7,640 bases of DNA, taken from NCBI GenBank assembly GCA_903821715.1, contig CAIJMB010000207.1:1-7640 (forward strand). Reading direction: 5' to 3'. The position numbers and the translations under genes are program-made. Numbering within the stretch: position 1 is the first letter of the stretch; each line of letters starts with the position of its first letter. The stretch comes from an uncultured Flavobacteriales bacterium. Lineage in GTDB: Bacteria > Bacteroidota > Bacteroidia > Flavobacteriales > Schleiferiaceae. Below the pieces are notes generated by a model. That model made no database searches. It was not told where the DNA came from and saw only the letters and a program-made list of their open reading frames with translations. Shown one piece after another: positions 1-5,951 of this stretch.

Positions 1-2
1 CC

Positions 3-1703
3 GGCTACACCAAGGGCCGCGACCGTTCCTTTCATTTCGGAACTCCAGAACACAAAATTTTCGGCATGATTTCGCACCTCGGGGCCCAGCTCGGAGTAGC
101 CGACGGTTTGGCCTTGGCTCGGAATCTTCGTTCCGAAGGAAAATGCGTGCTCGTGTATACCGGCGACGGAGGTGCCTCAGAAGGGGATTTTCACGAAGCA
201 ATTAATGTTGCGGCGGTATGGAATTTACCGGTGCTCATTGTGGTAGAAAACAACCAGTGGGGACTTTCTACTCCGTCTCGCGAACAGTTTGTCTTTGATT
301 CCTTCGCAGTCAAAGGTCCGGCCTACGGAATCGAGGCCCATTCAATTGATGGAAACGACCTCGGACTCGTGCTTGAAACCACCAAAGAATTGACGAATTC
401 GATTCGCCAAAATCCACGTCCCGTTTTGCTCGAATGCGTGACGTTTCGCATGCGCGGCCATGAAGAGGCCTCTGGAACCAAGTACTACCCCGAAGGATTG
501 ATCGAATCGTGGCAATCGAAGGATCCGGTACTGCGCTACCGAAGTGAGGTACTCGCTTCGGGTTCCGCCACCGAGTCTGAGCTCAAATCGCTCGAAGAAG
601 AGTTGGCGGCCTATGTCCTTGAGTCGCTTAATGCGGCGCTTGACGAGCCTAAACCTGTATACGATGAGTGCATTGAATTGACAGATGTCTATGCGCCCGT
701 GATTGCTGAGCCAACGCATGAAGTTCCGCCCGCATCAGACCGCAAAATGCGTTTGATTGATGCCATTAAGGAAGGTTTGGAACAGGCGATGGAACGACAC
801 GAAAACCTCGTGCTTATGGGGCAAGATATTGCCGAGTATGGGGGAGTATTCAAGGCGACCGACGGCTTTGCCAATCGCTTCGGATTGCAGCGAGTCCGAA
901 ACACGCCCTTGTGTGAGTCTGCCATCGTGGGCGCCGGTGTGGGGCTGTCGGTCGAAGGATTCAAGGCAATGGTTGAAATGCAGTTCAGCGACTTCGTTAC
1001 TGAGGCCATGACCCAAATATGCAACCAGGCGGCCAAGCTGCACTACCGCTGGGGGCAGCGCGCAGACCTTGTGATTCGCATGCCTACAGGTGCTGGTGTG
1101 GTGGCCGGACCGTTCCACAGTCAATCGACTGAAGCATGGTTTGCTCGCGTACCAGGTCTCAAGGTGGTCTACCCATCAAATCCTGCCCAAGCGAAGGGCT
1201 TGCTGCTTCGTGCATTTGAAGACCCCAATCCCGTGCTGTTTTTTGAGCACAAAAACTTGTACCGATCACTCGAGGGTGAAGTGGCTCCTGAATACTACAG
1301 TATTCCACTTGATAAAGCGGTCGTGATTCAGCCAGGCAATGACCTCACAGTGATTGCATATGGATGGGCGGTCCATTGGGTACAGTCTTGGATGCTCGAA
1401 CACCCCGACGTCTCTGTGGAGCTTGTGGATGTGGTTTCGCTGCGCCCCATTGATTGGGATACGCTCGAACATTCGGTGCGCAAAACTGGTCGGTGCCTCG
1501 TAGTTCAAGAAGATACGTTTTTAGGGAGTGTGGGCAGTTCAATTGCAGCCGAACTCCAGCAGCGTTGCTTTCGGTCGCTTGATGCTCCAATTTCTGTGGT
1601 ATCAAGTGCAGATCTTCCGATACCTTTTGCAGCCGAGTTGGAACAGGGATTCCTTCCACATGATCGACTCAAAATTGCATTGAATGAAGTGCTGAATTTT
1701 TAA
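3..1703 (+). CDS. Fused alpha/beta E1 subunit of a 2-oxo acid dehydrogenase, branched-chain type (5' partial)
   Basis: This is the thiamine-diphosphate E1 component, which decarboxylates a 2-oxo acid and passes the acyl group to a lipoyl E2. The reading frame is open from base 3, so the start lies outside the window; the ATG at 66 is internal, because the codons before it (YTKGRDRSFHFGTPEHKIFG) read like E1-alpha. Counting codons from base 3, the alpha part has the ThDP/Mg motif GDGG at 54-57 closing with NN at 83-84, and an RMRGHE loop near 149-154. A linker follows at about 215-245. The beta part then begins (KMRLIDAIKEGL) and contains MGQDIAEYGG, GPFHSQS (His372) and PGLKVVYPS, ending in the C-terminal transketolase domain. 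Fused E1 chains of this kind are common in Bacteroidota. GPFHSQS favours branched-chain oxo acids, but pyruvate cannot be excluded. No E2 or E3 gene is in view, and no terminator hairpin follows the stop. Confidence 0.9.
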   Translation, partial: GYTKGRDRSFHFGTPEHKIFGMISHLGAQLGVADGLALARNLRSEGKCVLVYTGDGGASEGDFHEAINVAAVWNLPVLIVVENNQWGLSTPSREQFVFDSFAVKGPAYGIEAHSIDGNDLGLVLETTKELTNSIRQNPRPVLLECVTFRMRGHEEASGTKYYPEGLIESWQSKDPVLRYRSEVLASGSATESELKSLEEELAAYVLESLNAALDEPKPVYDECIELTDVYAPVIAEPTHEVPPASDRKMRLIDAIKEGLEQAMERHENLVLMGQDIAEYGGVFKATDGFANRFGLQRVRNTPLCESAIVGAGVGLSVEGFKAMVEMQFSDFVTEAMTQICNQAAKLHYRWGQRADLVIRMPTGAGVVAGPFHSQSTEAWFARVPGLKVVYPSNPAQAKGLLLRAFEDPNPVLFFEHKNLYRSLEGEVAPEYYSIPLDKAVVIQPGNDLTVIAYGWAVHWVQSWMLEHPDVSVELVDVVSLRPIDWDTLEHSVRKTGRCLVVQEDTFLGSVGSSIAAELQQRCFRSLDAPISVVSSADLPIPFAAELEQGFLPHDRLKIALNEVLNF

Positions 1704-1714
1704 TTAAATGCTAC

Positions 1715-1746
1715 TTGATTATTTGGCTCGGTTTCTGCTATATTTG
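1715..1746 (+). promoter_or_regulatory. Bacteroidota-type promoter of the 72-residue gene
   Basis: The -7 element TATATTTG at 1739-1746 matches TAnnTTTG exactly. A TTG at 1715-1717, 21 bases upstream, can serve as the -33 element, slightly longer than the usual spacing. Transcription would begin near 1751, leaving an AT-rich leader of about 30 bases before the ATG at 1781, with no Shine-Dalgarno sequence. Confidence 0.65.
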
Positions 1747-1780
1747 ACCCGGTTCAATTAACCAAATAATACGTACAATT

Positions 1781-1999
1781 ATGACTCCATCACAACTCGT
1801 TCAGCACTTCCGTGAAAACCAGAATGGCAACAAGACCTTGAAGACGGTTTTCCGCAATCAATTCTTGGGCAAATTTGAATTGGAAGAACTTGAAGGTTTG
1901 ATTATTTCTTGTGAAAAAGAAATCGCCAAGCGTTCTCAAGCTGAAATTGATGCCCGCATCCAGTGGCTCGAATCACAGGGTTACACGGTTTCTAAGTAA
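1781..1999 (+). CDS. Small charged protein, 72 residues, function unknown
   Basis: I do not recognise this protein. It has no signal peptide, membrane segment or cysteine cluster (one Cys, at residue 44) and is probably cytoplasmic. Residues 18-30 are basic and aromatic (KTLKTVFRNQFLGKF). Residues 32-67 are rich in Glu, Lys and Leu and should form one long helix or two short ones, which could dimerise or bind another macromolecule; that is inference. The gene stands alone: its own TATATTTG promoter lies about 35 bases upstream and a strong intrinsic terminator begins about 29 bases after the stop, so it makes a short, discrete mRNA of about 300 bases. This arrangement and its normal codon use support a real gene. 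The ATG at 1781 is the only sensible start. Confidence 0.75.
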   Translation: MTPSQLVQHFRENQNGNKTLKTVFRNQFLGKFELEELEGLIISCEKEIAKRSQAEIDARIQWLESQGYTVSK

Positions 2000-2027
2000 T
2001 TAGGGCCATACCCGCCAAACCAACTAC

Positions 2028-2055
2028 AAAGGGCCCCAAATGGGGCCCTTTTTTA
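2028..2055 (+). terminator. Strong intrinsic terminator after the 72-residue gene
   Basis: GGGCCCC (2031-2037) pairs perfectly with GGGGCCC (2042-2048) around an AAAT loop. Three A-T pairs extend the base of the stem, and six Ts follow at 2049-2054. Confidence 0.92.
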
Positions 2056-2123
2056 TTGTAGGCGAGTCGTAGGATCTATAAAATACCTTGATCCATAAGG
2101 TGTTTGGTTACGTCTTTAAATGC

Positions 2124-2152
2124 AAAAACCCCTCACGTTCGTGAGGGGTTTT
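2124..2152 (-). terminator. Intrinsic terminator after tRNA-Val (may work both ways)
   Basis: An 8-bp perfect stem (2129-2136 with 2141-2148, CCCCTCAC/GTGAGGGG) closes a 4-base loop. Read on the minus strand it starts about five bases beyond the tRNA-Val 3' end and is followed by five Ts (the A-run at 2124-2128). On the plus strand it is followed by four Ts, so it could also catch rightward read-through. Confidence 0.88.
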
Positions 2153-2156
2153 GAAG

Positions 2157-2231
2157 TGGGCGCACACGGATTCGAACCGCGGACCCTCTGCTTGTAAGGC
2201 AGATGCTCTGAACCAGCTGAGCTATGCGCCC
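2157..2231 (-). tRNA. tRNA-Val, anticodon TAC
   Basis: On the minus strand the 7-bp acceptor stem is GGGCGCA/TGCGCCC with discriminator A. The D arm begins TAGCTCAGCTGG. The anticodon arm is TCTGC-CTTACAA-GCAGA, giving anticodon TAC, which reads GTA and other Val codons. The T loop is TTCGAAT. The length is 75 bases. CCA is not encoded and must be added after transcription. The gene has its own promoter (2244-2274) and a terminator almost directly after it. Four Cs just upstream (2236-2239 as read on the minus strand) could pair with the 5' Gs of the tRNA if they are transcribed. Confidence 0.97.
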
Positions 2232-2243
2232 CAATGGGGAGTG

Positions 2244-2274
2244 CAAATATACTAAGGATTCACAATCCTCCAAA
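2244..2274 (-). promoter_or_regulatory. Consensus Bacteroidota promoter of tRNA-Val
   Basis: Read on the minus strand, TTTG (2274-2271), a 19-base spacer and TATATTTG (2251-2244) form an essentially perfect -33/-7 pair. The predicted start is near 2239, a few bases before the tRNA 5' end. The spacer contains a small inverted repeat, GGATT-GTG-AATCC (2256-2268). The -33 element lies within 7 bases of the stop codon of the upstream lipoprotein gene. Confidence 0.88.
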
Positions 2275-2277
2275 TAC

Positions 2278-2640
2278 CTACGGAAGGAATTCAGGGCCTG
2301 ACTGAAAAATAATGTGGCAATTATCCTTACCCACTACATACCAAGCGGTTGCGATAATTGAATCCTGATTGTTAAAGACGAGAACTTTAAGACTATCTCC
2401 GCTTGAGCTCAACTGATTCATAGATCCGTCGTCTACAATGGGTATAAATTGCTCATACGGCTCACTCATGATGTGAATTGGGTCTCCGGTGCGAATGTTG
2501 GTGACCAAGACGCTGTCAGGCATCGGGCTTGCGGTCCAAGTGAATCCGATGCTGCGGAATTCTTCAGTGCAAAACACCGCCTCGTCGCAACTTGCAATCA
2601 ATAGTCCAGCGGCAGCAACTGGTAGTACGAATGATTTCAT
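2278..2640 (-). CDS. Small lipoprotein, 120 residues, function unknown
   Basis: I do not recognise the family. The start at 2640 (MKSFVLPVAAAGLLIASC) gives a standard SPII signal; an in-frame ATG at 2655 would add five residues before it. The lipobox is IASC with acylated Cys18, and the next residues are Asp-Glu, loosely like the acidic signals that send some Bacteroidota lipoproteins to the cell surface. The mature domain of about 100 residues is rich in alternating hydrophobic stretches (SIGFTWTA, SVLVTNI, SLKVLVFN, SIIATAWYVV), suggesting a small beta sandwich. Cys24 and Cys108 could form a disulfide. The gene starts 42 bases after msrB ends, with no promoter or terminator seen between them, so the two are probably cotranscribed. 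A role linked to MsrB is possible but rests only on proximity. Confidence 0.8.
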   Translation of the reverse strand: MKSFVLPVAAAGLLIASCDEAVFCTEEFRSIGFTWTASPMPDSVLVTNIRTGDPIHIMSEPYEQFIPIVDDGSMNQLSSSGDSLKVLVFNNQDSIIATAWYVVGKDNCHIIFQSGPEFLP

Positions 2641-2682
2641 GACCTTAAGATGCACATTGCGTCATCGAAGTTGCAGTACAGC

Positions 2683-3168
2683 TCACTTTTGTGACTCTGA
2701 AAAATTGAGCGAGGCGCTATTGACGCAGTAGCGAAGTCCCGTTTCGGTGGGTCCATCATTAAACACGTGACCCAAATGGCCTCCGCACTGCTTGCAAAGG
2801 ATTTCGGTTCGAATCATCCCGTGGCTGTAGTCCACGTGCTCAATTACGTTGGAATCTGTGCTTTGGGCATCAAAACTGGGCCAACCGCAGTGGGCGTCAA
2901 ACTTTCGATCGCTCACAAAAAGTTTGGCGCCACAACCGGCACAGGTGTAGTGGCCAGGCTTGAAATGTTGGTCGTACGCACCGCTGCCGGGGTACTCTGT
3001 TCCTTTTTGACGGAGTACGCGGAACTGCTCAGGGGTGAGTTCTGACTTCCACTCGGATTCAGATTTTACGATCGGATAGCTTTCAGACTTCATATTTTTT
3101 TGGGTGCTTTGGCACGAAGCAATGGGCACTAAGCCCATAGTGAGTAGGATTAACCCGAAAAGTTTCAT
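2683..3168 (-). CDS. msrB: Peptide-methionine (R)-S-oxide reductase MsrB, lipoprotein form
   Basis: MsrB reduces the R-epimer of methionine sulfoxide in proteins. From the start at 3168 the protein has 161 residues: an SPII signal peptide ending IASC (Cys19), a short linker, then one complete MsrB domain (about 36-157). Visible motifs are KGTEYPGSG, the zinc-binding pairs CAGC (Cys76, Cys79) and CKQC (Cys125, Cys128), HCGWPSF with Cys94 as a possible resolving cysteine, GHLGHVFNDGP, and RYCVNSASL with catalytic Cys148. The lipobox means it acts outside the cytoplasm, anchored to a membrane and repairing envelope proteins; cytoplasmic MsrB proteins lack such a signal. An in-frame ATG at 3237 is rejected because it lies inside the tRNA-Leu gene. 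The gene begins 36 bases after tRNA-Leu, with only a degenerate -7-like sequence between them. Confidence 0.95.
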   Translation of the reverse strand: MKLFGLILLTMGLVPIASCQSTQKNMKSESYPIVKSESEWKSELTPEQFRVLRQKGTEYPGSGAYDQHFKPGHYTCAGCGAKLFVSDRKFDAHCGWPSFDAQSTDSNVIEHVDYSHGMIRTEILCKQCGGHLGHVFNDGPTETGLRYCVNSASLNFSESQK

Positions 3169-3204
3169 GAAGTTGTTCACCGCAAAATACGGACCAAAAA
3201 AAAG

Positions 3205-3287
3205 TGCCCTGGACTGGACTCGAACCAGCACGAGCATAGCTCACCACCCCCTCAAGATGGCGTGTCTACCAATTTCACCACCAGGGC
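3205..3287 (-). tRNA. tRNA-Leu, anticodon GAG
   Basis: On the minus strand the acceptor stem is GCCCTGG/CCAGGGC with discriminator A. The D arm is of the Leu type (GGTGAAATTGGTAGACACGCC). The anticodon arm CCATC-TTGAGGG-GGTGG gives anticodon GAG, for CTC and CTT. A long variable arm (GAGC/GCTC) is typical of class II tRNAs, and the T loop is TTCGAGT. The length is 83 bases, without encoded CCA. It follows tRNA-Lys by 27 bases with no promoter between, so the two are probably one transcript. Eight Ts directly follow the 3' end (A-run 3196-3203). Confidence 0.97.
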
Positions 3288-3314
3288 TACACTTTTTAAA
3301 GGAAGAACGTTTCG

Positions 3315-3387
3315 TGACTCGACTGGGATTCGAACCCAGGACCCATACATTAAAAGTGTATTGCTCTACCAGCTGAGCTATCGAGTC
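3315..3387 (-). tRNA. tRNA-Lys, anticodon TTT
   Basis: On the minus strand the acceptor stem is GACTCGA/TCGAGTC with discriminator A. The D arm begins TAGCTCAGCTGG, the anticodon arm is ATACA-CTTTTAA-TGTAT (anticodon TTT), and the T arm is CTGGG-TTCGAAT-CCCAG. The length is 73 bases, with no encoded CCA. It is the first gene of the leftward tRNA/msrB block. Confidence 0.98.
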
Positions 3388-3405
3388 GTCTCGCAAACGA
3401 GGCTG

Positions 3406-3435
3406 CAAATATAGCGCAAATGCTCAAAAAGCAAA
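3406..3435 (-). promoter_or_regulatory. Bacteroidota promoter of the tRNA-Lys/tRNA-Leu/msrB block
   Basis: Read on the minus strand: TTTG (3435-3432), an 18-base spacer and TATATTTG (3413-3406). The predicted start is near 3401, about 14 bases before the tRNA-Lys 5' end. It sits back to back with the aroK promoter core. Confidence 0.85.
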
Positions 3436-3445
3436 GGCCCCAACG

Positions 3446-3453
3446 TAGATTTG
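3446..3453 (+). promoter_or_regulatory. -7 promoter element of aroK
   Basis: TAGATTTG matches TAnnTTTG exactly, and its last base is nine bases before the aroK ATG. No TTTG lies at the expected -33 distance. Transcription would start about 4-6 bases before the ATG, giving a nearly leaderless mRNA. Confidence 0.55.
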
Positions 3454-3462
3454 TAAAGAGGT

Positions 3463-3987
3463 ATGAAAACATGGTATTTATGGGGCTACATGGGCTCAGG
3501 AAAGTCGAGTCTGGGTCGAGCAGTAGCGCATAAGCTCAACTTGGAATTCAAGGATTTAGATCACGTAATTGCTCAAGAATCCGGCATGACTATTCCGGAA
3601 TTCATGCAGAAGCGGGGCGAGTTAGCCTTTAGAAAACTTGAGCGGCAACTGCTTATCGAGCACCAAGATTTTGATGGAATTCTATCGTGCGGAGGTGGAA
3701 CGCCCTGCTACTACGACAATGCAGACTGGATGGTTGAGCACGGTCAGACCATCTACCTCTCGGCATCTGTGGGCTGGTTGCACCAGCGCCTTGCAGCGAG
3801 TCGAGCTCGGGGAACAAAGCGCCCCTTACTGAGCGGTGTGGCAGACGAAGACCTTGCCGAGTTTATCGCAAAGCACCTCTTTGAACGCTTGCCCTTCTAC
3901 CAAAAGGCTGCGCATAAAATTGCGGTAGACAAAAACTCGAGCGACCAAGTGGTCGCGATGCTTGCCGAGCTTATTCAGACCAAATAA
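3463..3987 (+). CDS. aroK: Shikimate kinase
   Basis: This enzyme phosphorylates shikimate to shikimate 3-phosphate in the cytoplasmic pathway to chorismate and the aromatic amino acids. The 174-residue length is normal. The P-loop GYMGSGKSS is at 8-16. The shikimate-binding residues are visible as DLD (31-33), Arg57 in AFRKLE, and GGG (77-79). The lid contains RPLL (Arg120), and RLPFY supplies Arg142. The start at 3463 is fixed by the P-loop position: the next Met (residue 10) lies inside the loop. The promoter core TAGATTTG lies so close that the leader is only a few bases. The sequence AAAGAGG before the ATG resembles a Shine-Dalgarno sequence but is too close for normal spacing. The last 13 bases overlap the end of the opposite-strand phosphoribosyltransferase gene. 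Confidence 0.97.
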   Translation: MKTWYLWGYMGSGKSSLGRAVAHKLNLEFKDLDHVIAQESGMTIPEFMQKRGELAFRKLERQLLIEHQDFDGILSCGGGTPCYYDNADWMVEHGQTIYLSASVGWLHQRLAASRARGTKRPLLSGVADEDLAEFIAKHLFERLPFYQKAAHKIAVDKNSSDQVVAMLAELIQTK

Positions 3988-4469
3988 GTCGCGCTCGGAG
4001 CCGACCAGTCTACCTCGACGCGCTCGTGAAGCCCTGTGCTTAGCGACAGTCCTTTGATGTCTGCCTTAACTGGGTAGCGCTTGTGGTTGCGGTCCACGAG
4101 TACGGCAGTGGTGATGCGTCCCATCGGAGCCGTCATAAAGTGTGCGACAGCGTAGAGTAGGGTGGCGCCTGAATTGAGTACGTCGTCCACAATAACCAAG
4201 TGGGCGCCTTCAAGTTGTGAAGGTTCGACCGACGTCCGGGTATCTTCAAGTGAGGGCTGGCGCTTATTGACTTCAATGCTGATCAATTCGGCGGCGACAT
4301 GGGGCTTGAGGTGCACTGCAATCCGCTCCGCAAGGGTGTACCCGGAATTCCGGATTCCCGCCAGTACCAAGCGCTCACCTTCACGGTGGCGTTCGAGAAT
4401 TTGCCAGGCCATGCGTTCGACCGTCCGCGCCATGCGGGCGTCGTCGAGGATGAGTGTGCGTTCTCCCAT
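3975..4469 (-). CDS. PyrR-like phosphoribosyltransferase
   Basis: This is a type I phosphoribosyltransferase of 164 residues. The order of blocks matches PyrR (bifunctional uracil phosphoribosyltransferase and pyrimidine attenuation regulator): LILDDARMARTVERMAWQI at the N-terminus, LAGIRNSGYTLAERIA (36-51), the PRPP loop LVIVDDVLNSGAT (91-103), then LVDRNHKRYPVKADIKG (124-140). The PRPP loop differs from Bacillus PyrR, where DDVLYTGRT is expected, and the YRDD region is replaced by VNKRQPS. The protein is about 15 residues shorter than typical PyrR. No pyrimidine gene is nearby. It is therefore safest to call it a PyrR-family phosphoribosyltransferase; regulation by mRNA attenuation is unproven. 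It starts 9 bases after rlmD ends, with no promoter between, and is probably cotranscribed. The 3' end overlaps aroK by 13 bases. Confidence 0.85.
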   Translation of the reverse strand: MGERTLILDDARMARTVERMAWQILERHREGERLVLAGIRNSGYTLAERIAVHLKPHVAAELISIEVNKRQPSLEDTRTSVEPSQLEGAHLVIVDDVLNSGATLLYAVAHFMTAPMGRITTAVLVDRNHKRYPVKADIKGLSLSTGLHERVEVDWSAPSATYLV

Positions 4470-4478
4470 GACTTAAAA

Positions 4479-5909
4479 TTAATGGTTCTCGGGTGACTTT
4501 GCGTGCAGCAGTACCACGGATTCCACGTGAAACGTTTGCGGAAACATATCTACGCCCTGAACGCTGACTACCTCGTAGGCTTCAGAAAGCATTTGAATAT
4601 CTCGGGCTTGAGTAGAGGGGTTGCACGAAACATAGACCAGCTTGGGCGCTGCAATGCGAGCGAGCTCTGAAACGACTGCGGGGTGCATGCCTTCGCGGGG
4701 CGGGTCCACCACTACGACGTCGGGTTGCCCGTGGCGCTCCACGAATTCTGGAGTGAAAATGCGCCGCATGTCACCCGCTTCAAACGTTGCGTTGGAGATG
4801 CCGTTGCGTTCCGCGTTCCGGAACGCGGCATCGACGGCTTCACGGACGCTTTCGACGCCCACGACTTTTCCGGCGACTTGGGCCATGAATAGGGCAATGG
4901 TTCCGGTGCCGGTGTACAGGTCGTAGACCGTCTCGCCACCCTTCAGCCCTGCGGCGCGAAGTGCCTCAGAATAAAGGCGGTGGGCCTGCTGCGGATTGGT
5001 TTGGTAGAACGACTTGGGGCTGATCAAAAACTTGAGTGCGCGGCCGCCTTCGATGGCGGATTCCATGGTCTCCTCAAGGGCTTCAATCCCGTGAAAGAGG
5101 TGAAGGTCTACGTCGTACATCGAATCGTTGACCTTTTCGTTGAGGCCCCAGTACAGGCTAACTAGGCGGTCAAAGCGCTCGGCCATGCGGTGCATCAGGG
5201 TAAATCCGTCGGCCCCTGGGTGCTCGCCCCACTGAATGATGAGCATCCAGTCTCCCGATTGGTTGCTGCGGAGCATGGCGGTACGGAGCGCGCCCACTTT
5301 GGCGCGCGGCTGCCAAAAACTCAGTCCCAGCGCAATGGCTTCGTCGCGAAGGGCGTTGCGAATCTCGTTTCCGTAGTCCGGAATCAAGTGGCAGTCCTGA
5401 ACGTCCAAGATTTTATCCCAAAATCCGGGAACGTGGAATCCGAGTCCGGGTTCGTGTTCGGAATCTGGATTGGCGTCCATTTCGCCGCGGGTCTTCCAGC
5501 GGTTAAAGGTGAAGCTGAACTCGGTCTTGTTGCGGTAGCGAAAGGGGACGGGGGCTGAAATGAACGGATTCCACACTACACCGTCGCGGGAAACACCGCC
5601 TACGCGGACGAGTTGCTCCTCGACTTCGCTGGCCTTGAATTCAGCTTGGCTTGGGTATCCGAGGTGCTGCCACGGGCATCCGCCGCAGGATTCCGTGTGG
5701 GCACATGAAGGAGCTACGCGAAGCGCAGAGGCAGTGACCACCCGATCTACACGGCCTTCAAAGAAGTTCTTGTGGCGCTTAATGACGCGGACGTCGACGA
5801 CGTCGCCGGGAGCGGCTCCGCGCACTAAAACAGTTTTGCCATCTGAGGTCTTGCCGACGGCGACGCCACGCCCACCGGCGCGATCAATTTGAATGTTTTC
5901 GAGAATCAC
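4479..5909 (-). CDS. rlmD: 23S rRNA (uracil-C5)-methyltransferase RlmD, GTG start
   Basis: RlmD transfers a methyl group from SAM to C5 of a 23S rRNA uridine (U1939 in E. coli). From the GTG at 5909 it has 476 residues. A TRAM-like RNA-binding domain occupies about 1-55. The 4Fe-4S ligands are Cys69, Cys75, Cys78 (C-x5-C-x2-C) and Cys173. The methyltransferase domain shows SPKSFYQTN (297-305), YDLYTGTGT with the SAM loop (from 329), VVDPPREG (400-407), the nucleophile Cys429 in SCNPST, and Glu463 in HVES. An ATG at 6008 would add 33 residues but lies inside rocD and gives an implausible extension. The family normally begins just before the LENIQIDR-like segment, so the GTG is chosen. It is the first gene of a two-gene unit with the PyrR-like gene. 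Members of this superfamily (RlmD, RlmC, TrmA) are close; the Fe-S cysteines favour RlmD. Confidence 0.93.
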   Translation of the reverse strand: MILENIQIDRAGGRGVAVGKTSDGKTVLVRGAAPGDVVDVRVIKRHKNFFEGRVDRVVTASALRVAPSCAHTESCGGCPWQHLGYPSQAEFKASEVEEQLVRVGGVSRDGVVWNPFISAPVPFRYRNKTEFSFTFNRWKTRGEMDANPDSEHEPGLGFHVPGFWDKILDVQDCHLIPDYGNEIRNALRDEAIALGLSFWQPRAKVGALRTAMLRSNQSGDWMLIIQWGEHPGADGFTLMHRMAERFDRLVSLYWGLNEKVNDSMYDVDLHLFHGIEALEETMESAIEGGRALKFLISPKSFYQTNPQQAHRLYSEALRAAGLKGGETVYDLYTGTGTIALFMAQVAGKVVGVESVREAVDAAFRNAERNGISNATFEAGDMRRIFTPEFVERHGQPDVVVVDPPREGMHPAVVSELARIAAPKLVYVSCNPSTQARDIQMLSEAYEVVSVQGVDMFPQTFHVESVVLLHAKSPENH

Positions 5910-5913
5910 TGCG

Positions 5914-5921
5914 CAAAGGTA
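5914..5921 (-). promoter_or_regulatory. -7 promoter element of rlmD
   Basis: Read on the minus strand this is TACCTTTG, an exact TAnnTTTG. Only four bases separate it from the GTG start of rlmD, so transcription would begin at or beside the start codon. No good -33 element is seen. Confidence 0.55.
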
Positions 5922-5927
5922 GGGCGC

Positions 5928-5935
5928 TATCTTTG
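5928..5935 (+). promoter_or_regulatory. -7 promoter element of rocD
   Basis: TATCTTTG matches TAnnTTTG exactly. It implies a leader of about 11-13 bases before the ATG at 5952. It lies six bases from the rlmD -7 element on the other strand. No clear TTTG is seen at -33. Confidence 0.55.
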
Positions 5936-5951
5936 GGTAAATCCTTGACCT

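Noticed and set aside
2056..2123. Small inverted repeats (ACCTT/AAGGT and GGATC/GATCC) between the two terminators
   Set aside because: The arms are five bases, common by chance in A+T-rich DNA, with no T-run, promoter or gene attached. I see nothing else in this stretch.
3169..3237. ATG at 3237 as the msrB start
   Set aside because: The extension lies partly in the tRNA-Leu gene; the Met at 3168 begins a clean lipoprotein signal peptide.
2157..3387. tRNA genes as attachment sites of an integrated element
   Set aside because: No integrase gene and no second copy of a tRNA 3' end are present; the genes between the tRNAs are ordinary chromosomal ones.
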